Of a DNA stretch of 39,688 bases, positions 31,734 through 39,688 are shown piece by piece. Below the pieces are notes generated by a model that worked only from the letters and a program-made list of their open reading frames with translations, was not told the origin of the DNA and ran no database searches. The DNA lies in NCBI GenBank assembly GCA_003427395.1, contig BFEA01000153.1, positions 361,045-400,732 on the forward strand, given 5' to 3'. The DNA is from Chara braunii. Lineage: Eukaryota; Streptophyta; Charophyceae; Charales; Characeae. Both the position numbers and the translations under genes were made by a program. The first letter of the stretch is position 1. Every line of letters starts with the position of its first letter.

Positions 31734-32729
31734 AACGCAGAATAAGAAGCAAGAAGAACCCCAAGTTCTTGAAAATTTTCGGCAGCGCTTCGGCTCCCCC
31801 CGCGTTGGGATGGGATTCGGGGGGTCGTCCCTATAATAACTCCTCCTGCCTAAGTCCTATCTAGGTCCTAAAGTGTCCTAGATAAGAAGGGTGTTGATCC
31901 ACGATCTCGAATTGACCTATAGGCCTTATACTCCAGTTCCCTCGAATATAAGGCGTGGGCTCAACTCGACGGAATTATGTTTACTACACCCTTTAGTGGG
32001 TATCCGAGCAACTGACCCCGCCCCCTAGTCAAAACCCAAAAATAAGAACCGCGCGTGCTCACTTTTCAATTTTTAAGTCATTTTATATTTTTAGGGGAAT
32101 TTTAATTGTTTAAATTAACAAAAATTACTTATAAGCAAGAAGAATGCACTACCCCACGTTCAGCGCATAGGGGAACGTTATGGAAACCCTAGCGAGTCGC
32201 GAGGTATGCACGTACTTCTTTTTACCCTTCGCTTTTGATTTCATTCGAATTTTTGTTAAATAATTATAAAAAAATAGCTTTAATAATTGAAAATTTTTGT
32301 CACTTGCCTCAGGCCTTTGGGAATCGACCAGTAGGTTCACCCGAACCCAAGTTACCGCACCATCTCTTTTTTTTCCTCCTCTAGGGAATTCCCTTGTATT
32401 TTCCAATTATAAATTAGAGAAAATGTATTCAGTCAGGATAAAATCTCTTTCTTAATTTTTAGATATATTAAGGATCAATATATATATATATAAGTCCGCC
32501 GGGTTTGAAGATTTTTAGGGGTAGGGATAAAATTTTGGGAATTTATCAAAATTTTGGCAGCATTTTGCCTCCCCCCGTTGCGATGGGGTTCGGGCGATGC
32601 ACTCAAACAGTGTTGCCGGAGGGTGAATATCAAAAGGAATAATAAAAAAAAAGAACATTAATTTTTAAATACTTTTGTTAATTAATTAGCAAAATTTAAA
32701 TTAAAAGGGGAATTTTGAAAAATTTCGAC

Positions 32730-33086
32730 CTGCGTAGCACGGCGAATGTGTTCGCACCTCTTCATGTTCGCGCGAACGTGTTCGCGCGAACAGCTAGCGA
32801 ACGTGTTCGAGCGAATGTAATTTTTTTCCGTAAAGAAATAAAAAATAAATAAAAAATCGGTTTTTGATTTTAAACTCGTGATGGGCTACGAATTTGGACA
32901 TAACTCCAAGGCAAACGTTGCGTGTATTGTTATTTTACATAACATATATTTTTTTCATTTTAATTTTTAAGTTCGCGTTCGGAGGGTTTTGGGCGCATAT
33001 TCGCGTTTTGACGGTTTTGGGCGCTTGTTCAAGTTCGCGCGAACATGTTCGCGTCCGCCTCCGAACGCGAACACGGTGCTACGTAG
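32730..33086. mobile_element. MITE-like element A, 357 bp
   Basis: Ends CTGCGTAGCAC and GTGCTACGTAG (inverted, 10 of 11), followed inside by GTGTTCGCG-type repeats and GTTCGCGCGAAC palindromes. Flanks ATTTCGAC and ATTCCGAC are an 8-bp target duplication with one change. Removing it rejoins a TTTCGACAGCAGTTTC motif copy, direct evidence of insertion. An 8-bp duplication fits hAT-like elements; no transposase is encoded. Confidence 0.75.
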
Positions 33087-33844
33087 ATTCCGACAGCAGT
33101 TTCTCGCCCCCTCGTTGGGATGGGGTTCGATAAAGTGTCTCTCAAATAAGTAAAAGTACATAGAAAAGTCAAGCAAACGAACCTACACAATTTTATATAT
33201 TTAGTTTTTGTAAAATTTAAATAATAAATTTTAAATTAAAATAATTTGCAAGACTTTCGGCAGCAATTTCCTTCCCCCGACTGGGATGGGGCTCGGGGCG
33301 ATGTCCCTAAATCGAGGTTGAGGGAACGAAAACTCAAGCCAAACGATTTAAAAGGCGGAAATTTAATTTTAATAATTTTTTTTAATAATTATTTCGAGTT
33401 TATCTATAATATTAAGAAAGTTCAAACTAAAATAAAATCTTTCCAATTTCCTGGCCGCACGTTGATTTTAACCTTTAATGCAGTATTATATGTCTTTCCT
33501 TACTTAGACTACCCCCAATTAGGGTTTCCCCTAATTAGAGCTTCCCCGATTAGGGTTTAGGTTTTTGCTCGCTGCCGTACGCGCAACGTAAACACAACAC
33601 TCGCCGCGGTACGTTTTTGCTAGTTTCTCCTAAGCCCAAGAACTTTATTTTTATGTCTTTTAATTCTAATAAAATTCCAAAAAAAATCCAATAACCTTTT
33701 TATTTTCTATTAGTTTTGGTTTTTATTCGAGTCCGCCGTTTTCCCAAACGAAGTCCGTTTTCCCTGACTAGGAACTCAAAATGTCAGAGAATTTAGAAGG
33801 AAAACTTTGTTTCGGGCGAGGTTCCCCTAATTTTAGTTCTTTTC

Positions 33845-34205
33845 CTATGTAGCATCGTGTTCGGGTTCGGTGACCAAACCCGAACTTTCGGGAACGAATG
33901 CGAACGAGCGCCGAAACTCTCCGAACGCAAACATAAAAATATTAAAAAAAAGAAAAAAACACACGTTCTCAAAACAATCTGAAAACAATATATGTAATGT
34001 AAAATAATACTACAAACAACTTTTGCCCTAGAGGTATGCTGAAATTCATAACCAAGCTCGAGTTAAAAATCAAACACCAAACAAGTTTGTTTTTTTTTTT
34101 TTTTTAAATATGTTCGGCCGAACTCGTTCTGGTGGCGTTCACCGGAGCACCAGAATATGTTGGGACGTCCGGAAAAGCTCCGAACATGTTTTTTGTGCTA
34201 CATAG
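33845..34205. mobile_element. MITE-like element B, 361 bp, opposite orientation
   Basis: Ends CTATGTAGCA and GTGCTACATAG, flanks TTCTTTTC / TTTTTTTC (7 of 8). Its segment 33,985-34,075 is the reverse complement of 32,861-32,948 in element A with several changes, so A and B are one family inserted in opposite directions. Contains TTCTGGTG...CACCAGAA hairpin arms. Confidence 0.7.
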
Positions 34206-34416
34206 TTTTTTTCTTTGCAATTAAAATTAAAAAAATCATAATTTTTAAAATATTAATTAAAAAATTACAAAAATTTATATGTCTCTCTTTTCAACAGTGA
34301 TTTTTTTTCAAGAAATGTCTCCAAGCGTTCGCCTGGACAAGAGGACGAACTTTTGTTTTAAAATCAAACAAAATTAAAAAAATCAACTAATCAACTTATT
34401 CAAAGTTGAATAGTAT

Positions 34417-34474
34417 CTGGCTGATTAGCCAGCGCACCCCCGTTGATTGGGGGAGGCCGCAGCCTTAGGGGTGC
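34417..34474. promoter_or_regulatory. Two nested hairpins beside the older element's PBS
   Basis: CTGGCT-GATT-AGCCAG at 34,417-34,432, directly followed by GCACCCC (34,434-34,440) facing GGGGTGC (34,468-34,474) with an inner AGGC-CGCA-GCCT. In element RNA both lie within 70 nt downstream of the PBS. Confidence 0.55.
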
Positions 34475-34481
34475 AATTTCC

Positions 34482-34499
34482 TCCCCGACAACAGCGCCA
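34482..34499 (-). promoter_or_regulatory. Primer-binding site of the older element, tRNA-Asp
   Basis: Minus strand TGGCGCTGTTGTCGGGGA matches the complement of the plant tRNA-Asp 3' end at 16 of 18 positions; both differences are C to T on the minus strand. Four bases separate it from a TG-starting sequence on its right, as expected for a 5' LTR edge. Confidence 0.75.
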
Positions 34500-34608
34500 A
34501 AGTTGTATGGGAACCCGGGGGGGGGTCGCCTACTGATCGTTGAAGCCAAGGGTAACGACGCCTGTCACTCGCCGTGCCCGCTTCCGAGGTCCTCAGCGAG
34601 CAATAGGA

Positions 34609-34637
34609 ACACTGGATTCGTGAAAACCTGACAAAAC
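34609..34637. repeat. 29-bp inverted repeat, left arm
   Basis: Matches the reverse complement of 35,505-35,533 at 26 of 29 positions, centred on GGATTCGTGAAAACC. Confidence 0.7.
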
Positions 34638-35027
34638 GAGAAAACCTCACATTTTTTATAGAACGAAAAAGTAAACGTCAAACTGTTATTTTTTACACAA
34701 AAAGATAACGTTTTTAAATGTTTTTTGATAAAGGAGGCAAAAAACGAGGTGAAAAGTCAACTCTTCTTTAAATGTGCAAGAAAACCCATTCTTGCAAAAC
34801 CCTGAAAAGTCAACATTCTTAGTAGATTTGCAAAAAGCAAAACTCAAATAGGATAATTTTTAACGACTACAAGGCAAACTTGAAAGATGGAAAAAAAAAT
34901 GAATTTTTGTGAGTACTAATTTGTACAACCATAAGTCATTTTCAGCAATTACGTAAAAACTAAGATATGCAAAAACTCATTTATAAGACTATAAATCAAT
35001 TTTGACGCTAACAATAAAACCCTTAAC

Positions 35028-35115
35028 CAAAAATATATGTTACTTAAAATAAGAATACAAATAACTTTTATTAGGGAGACACGTTCAAATTCTTGACCAA
35101 CACGACTTTAAAATA
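35028..35115. repeat. Relict of the MITE-like A/B internal segment
   Basis: ATATATGTTACTTAAAATAA followed by ACAAATAACTTTTATTAGGG parallels 33,985-34,075. The TIRs were not found. Confidence 0.45.
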
Positions 35116-35504
35116 ATAATAAATGGGGAAAAAAATAAAATAAACAGTAAAAAATAATATGTTCGCTCGGATTTGGAAAAATAAGTTTTAGAACATGTTT
35201 GAGCGTTTGAAAACCCCGTAAATACGTTCATCGTATTACACATATTATAGGACTATAAACGTGATTTTTTTAGATAACAAAAAAATGAGATATTTCAATT
35301 CTTGAACATACGTTGCTTCATCAGGTGATGATTTTATGTGAAAAAATGTGTTTTTCTCCTCGCCACTTCCAGTGGTTCTCAAAAAGTAATTTTCTAATTT
35401 TTTTTTTACGGTTGTTTTACTTCACGCAGAATTTTGTTCCTGGAGGAGGTATGAAAAATGTACTATCATAATCTTAAATACATTTCGTGCAAACCAAACA
35501 ATTT

Positions 35505-35533
35505 GTTTTGTTGGGTTTTCACGAATCCTGTGT
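35505..35533. repeat. 29-bp inverted repeat, right arm
   Basis: Partner of 34,609-34,637. Confidence 0.7.
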
Positions 35534-36689
35534 TTAAGTTGTTTGGGTTTAGTGTGACTTGTCAAGCCCTGTCCTCATAATAGTTTTTCTCTATTATCAT
35601 CAGATCTTAACTAAGAAATACTTTGTTCGATGAAACTTTCATGTTTTTCTTTAAGCAAGAACAAATCACAGGTTGACTCTTATCAAGAGAGTTAGTTGTT
35701 CCCCCGTTGAACCCTTTCCTGCTTAACAGACATATGGAGAATAAGTCGATCTCAGGCAACATCTTTGATCTTACCAAAGTTGCGTTCTGTTTCCCTTTCA
35801 GAGCAGCCCCTTACCAGATAAATAGAAAGATATCAAGGCGAACAGACAACCGAAATGGGTATTTGGTCAATCGAGTCAATTAATGCAACGGACTTTATAT
35901 AAATGGTGGAATGCCTATTAAAGGACTTGAGTTTTTACATTTCAAATAAGTCATTAAAAAAACTTGACTTTATTCCCGACTGCAGACCCTTGTCCAGCTT
36001 ACATATCCTTCCTCCTTAGTTCAACACACTCAATCGAGTGACGTTCGACAGGTCTTTCAAGCTCCTTCTTGCGCATTCCCTGCCTCTGTGTTTTGTCTTT
36101 CTCATTCTGCGAGTGCAGTTACTCGCTCTCACTTCCTGACTCTCTTTCACTCCTCCACTCTCTGTCTTCCACGTTCCGCATGTCCAATCTCTCCTCCCCT
36201 CCTTTTCTTTACCTCACCCTCTTTTTCTTGTCTGCACTCATACATACTCCTGATCTTAAGCCGAGCCCAACGATGATCAATCAAGAGTGGCTTTCAAGTA
36301 AAACACGTTTAGTTTGGTTTAGAGCTTTAGTTAGAGATCACTTCAAGGAGTCGAATCAGCACCCGAGAGAAAGAGGGAGATCAATGATTTGTTACATTTC
36401 GTTGAAAATCACAGCAAGCCTATTTATGCACCTGTTACGACCCTTACAGCGCAACTCGATTCACTTGGCGCAGGAGAGCCGGGTCAAGGGTTTCAATACG
36501 TTTTCGTTATCGCAGGGCGAACCTTTGATTGGTTTGAAATCACAATATCAAACCTTGAGCTCAATCATGTCTCCCCCCCTTCTTTTTACAGGGTGTCAAA
36601 TACAACGATTTCGATAATTTCCCTTCACGCAGGGTAAGTTCCTGTTTGGACAATGATACCTCTTGTCTGCAAGGTAGGGTCCTCATTGG

Positions 36690-36830
36690 GACAGCTCACA
36701 ATATCAGGCGCGGTGATCCCAATAATATAGGTTTCTAATTGGTCCGAACTTGCAATGTCAAATGCGGCGGCTGATTAGTCCGTACTCGCCATGCCAAATG
36801 CGGCGATTCCAATAATACCTTGTTAGCAGA
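36690..36830. repeat. Three degenerate ~45-55 bp repeats
   Basis: AATGTCAAATGCGGCGG, CATGCCAAATGCGGCGATTCC and an earlier AATATCAGGCGCGGTGATCC share a pattern AT.(T/C)CAAATGCGGCG followed by CCAATAATA. Confidence 0.5.
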
Positions 36831-38169
36831 ACAGGAATTCACCTGATGGCCGCGAACATGTGCAATGAGCATTTGAAGAGTTCGGTGTATCAGGGCGGCA
36901 GTTGCGAACAGATACATTCGTTCATGCTTTCATTTTCAAGCTTACCTTCCCTAATTTGGCCTTGCTTCTGGATTCAGCTTGCCTACTGCCGACTTCCCAC
37001 GAAGAGAACCTCAAGAGTCATCACGCATGGCTAAGTACTTGGCTCAGAAGAAACAACTCTCTGAATCATTTGTACGATGGGACAACATCTGCTCCAGTTC
37101 ATGACACAAAGGGTAGTCGTACACCCGTCCGCTTATCTCACACGCACGACCCCGCTTAGTCTATTTTCCAGCGTCATTTCCACGTTCAGTCCACTATCGC
37201 TCGCTACTCATTTCGGCCATGCTCGAGTGGCTCTGTTCTGTGATCATCAGCGTAACAGATCAGCGCCTAGCGCTTAGTTCAGTTATACAGTCGAAAGCGA
37301 GGGCGTGTTCATTCCCCGTACGCTCACTCCCTCATTCGCCAGCTTAATTGCAAAGGTGCACTTGCTTCAGCAGTTCATGCCAAGGCGCTCCTCCTTCGAG
37401 TCTGCCCCTCAATCAACTGGGGGTTGAGGCCGCGGACGACAGGCACCTTGTGTCCACCAAGTTCCGAGAGAGAGAGACCAGACATCTCTCTCTCCTTCGC
37501 TCTTCCCCCGACTGTGTTCCCCACGCCCGTTTGTTGCACGGGGATTCAACTCCTGGCGTTGACCTCTGACTCAGAGTTGTTCCGAGGTTGCTGATCTCCC
37601 TCACCTCGCACTCCTCTCCCACGTGCTCTCGTACGGGCGTGATCTTTGCGCACTGTGATGTACTCTGGGGACTCCTGGTACTCTCCACTCCTCCTCACAG
37701 TCCATTGATGGTCTTACTTCGTTGAGCTGAGCAGGGCGCAGCGTACGCCAGGCACGCTCCTTCTCCGTCCGAATCCCCTTTCTCTTCCCGTGATCACGCC
37801 TTTCTCTGTTCCGAACCGGGCTCCACTGGGTCTATCCCAAGAGTGGGCTGCGCACACCTGGCGCGACCCCCCAAGGTACACTACTGCCCCTTACTAATCC
37901 CCCTGTACTCCTCGACTGACCCAAACTTTATTCAGGCTGCAGTTCGGCCAAGTGCCAATTCCCAATGCCTCACTTGGCAGAGCTCACAAAAAACGGAGCC
38001 CCAGTACTCTTGGTACCAGGCGTACCAAGCCTTTTGGGCACGTATATTTACCACCTGTAGCAGCGCTCTCTTGGGTGGCATCACCCGGGGTATAGCCCTG
38101 CAGCCGCGCAGTGGATCAGAGTAGGCGTTACAAGTAGTAGAGTGAATTCTCCCAGGTCCTTAAATCTCA

Positions 38170-38740
38170 ACGAATATTGTGTCGTGAATTATCCGCATCA
38201 ATAGCACCGGTTCAGTCCTTATTCACCGTATCAGGATCGTAAGTGTCGAACCACATTGAGTTGTGTCATCCCCGTATCGAACCAGCATCGGTGCCAATAA
38301 CTGAGTCCGAGAAAAAGGCGCAACCTTGTACGGTACCTGTGTCGGGCCAACGTATCATGGCGTTCCCATGTTTGTGTACTAAGCTCGTCCCAAACCAGCA
38401 TCTCCGTCTGTTCCAAACTAGCGGCCGTATCATCATCGCAGAATGTCGTATCATGTCGCAGTTTAATCATATGCCAGTACCAAACTCCGAACCTAAAATA
38501 ATCGTCTCGAACTGCAGTGGCCGGAACCATGGCAATGCCAAACCTGTCTCAAACCAGTGTATCATCCCAGGTCCCCTAAATAGTAGGCAACAATCTTCTC
38601 CCAAGTTGACCCAACGGCAGGGCCAAATCGACCATGTCGTCGCAACCCCCAAAAAAACGGCCCGCTCGCTCAACAATATCAGGATCATACTGTGTCGAGA
38701 AATCAGATCAATCAAGCAAAATTAAGCGTGGGTTCATGGT
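38170..38740. repeat. Degenerate short-period repeats
   Basis: Recurrent pieces GTGTCGAACCA, CGTATCGAACCAGCATC, GTGTCGGGCCAACGTATCATGG, TCCCAAACCAGCATC, CTCAAACCAGTGTATCAT at irregular 30-60 bp spacing. Gives both strands long low-complexity frames. Confidence 0.45.
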
Positions 38741-39688
38741 TATCAGACCTCGCATGGACTCAGGAAAAATAAACAACCCCCGACCAAAAGTTATAAAGAA
38801 TAAATTTCGATAAAAATTAACCAAATAATAATTAATCATTTGTTTCCTCTTCTTTTATTGTTTTTAATTATTTTACTAATTTTTAATTCTATTATCAAAA
38901 TCAATGAAGATCAAGGACAATTCCATTCAGGATAAATTCTGAATAAATTCAATTAAATAACAAATATTCGTGTTTTATTTCTTTTATTATTTTTAATTGT
39001 ATTTTTTCAATTTTAAATTTATTGGTAGAATTAATAAAATTTTGAGGGTCCATTCCTTCATCAATTGGCTAGTGTTAAAGAGGCGCGTCGGGCCCTAGCA
39101 CCACATCCCGACTCTGTGGTCGTCTGCACCGCGAACCGCCTCGGATCGAATGAAAAATGGTAGGCTCTAGGCGCGCTAGGCGTGACTGTTCGTTGTGTTG
39201 ATTTCAAGGTTAATTTTATAATTGATGCGGGGGATTTTACGGATCCCTTTCTGACCCCTAATTTTTCCAAGCGACTCTGATGAAAGCGCCGGTTGATTCT
39301 TCTCTAGACACTTAGCCCATGGTCCGATCCTTAAAGTTTCGGGTGGCCGACTAACCCTCGGCCGCTCGACACCGCAAACTAACATAGAGCTACATCCCTC
39401 TAACAAACCACTATGGGTGTTAAGCGGCGAAAAACGCGCTTCAGGGCGTGCACCCCCCTATGGCTGTTATCAATAACCATCACTAACCTTAATTACTAAC
39501 TGTAAGTACTAAACCACTTCCCCCAAAATCCAAATCACAAACCCCTATTGCATCCTCATAAACGAGTTGATGGCTAAAGCTTCCCCCTATGTTTCAACTG
39601 CTTCTAACCTATCGTGATACGGCAAATATAATGTTCTTCTTTCACGTATATACACGATGACCGTATTTACACACCTACTACTACACAC

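Larger units (their letters stand above)
31734..34416. other. AT-rich leader-like region of the older element
   Basis: No coding frame of known type. Four copies of a motif TTTCGGCAGC ... CCCC-GTTGGGAT-GGGG-TTCGG lie near 31,780, 32,560, 33,092 (interrupted) and 33,255. In each, CCCC and GGGG arms face each other over an 8-10 nt loop. Two small inverted-repeat elements (32,730-33,086 and 33,845-34,205) are inserted. In the orientation given by the PBS at 34,482 this is the untranslated leader of the older element, cut off from its ORFs by the 21-kb insertion. Confidence 0.5.
34504..39688 (-). mobile_element. Probable 5' LTR of the older element, right edge not found
   Basis: Starts TGTATGGGAACCCGG next to the PBS. 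No second copy exists in the window, so the LTR cannot be bounded; it may end before 39,688. Inside I see AT-rich DNA to about 36,000, CT-rich DNA to about 38,000, degenerate short repeats at 36,690-36,830 and 38,170-38,740, and AT-rich DNA near 38,800-39,050. No gene recognised; the longest open frames (36,069-36,617 plus; 38,243-38,725 plus) lack family features. Confidence 0.45.

Noticed and set aside
33510-33565. Telomere-like TTAGGGTTT sequence
   Set aside because: Only isolated ATTAGGGTTT pieces with no tandem TTTAGGG array; common by chance in AT-rich plant DNA.
36069-36617. 182-codon plus-strand frame starting MRIPCLCVLSFSFCE
   Set aside because: Low-complexity Ser/Leu-rich start from CT-rich DNA; no conserved motif, and the rest reads as random translation.
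38243-38725. 160-codon plus-strand frame
   Set aside because: Product of degenerate short repeats, with equally long frames on the other strand.

Overview
The window looks like intergenic, repeat-dominated DNA from a large plant-type (streptophyte) nuclear genome. Three things point there: two retroelement primer-binding sites matching the 3' end of plant tRNA-Asp, a U6 snRNA-like segment with the short plant-type 5' stem, and a landscape of nested LTR elements, small inverted-repeat elements, microsatellites and gap Ns. I cannot name the species. I see no intact host protein-coding gene, no tRNA or rRNA gene and no CRISPR array. All recognisable coding sequence is decayed, lies on the minus strand and belongs to retroelements.

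Layout. (a) 1-1,289: an AG microsatellite, then an array of ~90-bp repeats. (b) 1,290-10,442: a minus-strand series of decayed reading frames. Read 5' to 3' (right to left) these are two clear tandem paralogues (10,345-9,278 and 9,269-8,212), further more diverged relatives down to about 3,078, then a Gag-like pseudogene (2,644-1,290). (c) 10,443-31,729: a complete 21.3-kb LTR retroelement on the minus strand. It has very long LTRs (7.74 kb at 10,443-18,182 and 7.52 kb at 24,212-31,729), TG...CA ends, an ACGG flank on both sides, a tRNA-Asp PBS next to the right LTR, and a 6.0-kb internal region that holds only Gag-like and ORF-like remnants and no visible pol. (d) 31,734-34,481: an AT-rich stretch carrying two ~360-bp inverted-repeat elements, ending at a second tRNA-Asp-like PBS (34,482-34,499). 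(e) 34,504 to the window end: DNA starting TGTATGGGAACCC, best read as the 5' LTR of this second minus-strand element; its right boundary was not found.

Simplest model: the 21-kb element inserted into an older element of related type. The older element's LTR, PBS and leader lie right of the insertion, and its coding remnants (an ORF1-like domain family followed by Gag) lie left of it. Both elements share the tRNA-Asp PBS type, a related protein domain, the lack of visible pol, and hairpin-forming repeat clusters.

Most notable: each 7.5-kb LTR carries a ~93-nt U6 snRNA-like sequence in the element's sense orientation, followed 13 nt later by a T5 run. This is analogous in arrangement to the 5S-bearing LTRs of Cassandra elements. 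Several clustered repeats (in the LTR, the internal region and the flank) can fold into short hairpins whose arms change together while the loop is kept. A 1.9-kb block is identical between the two LTRs down to 13 single-N positions although the rest has diverged, which suggests a collapsed or copied assembly segment.
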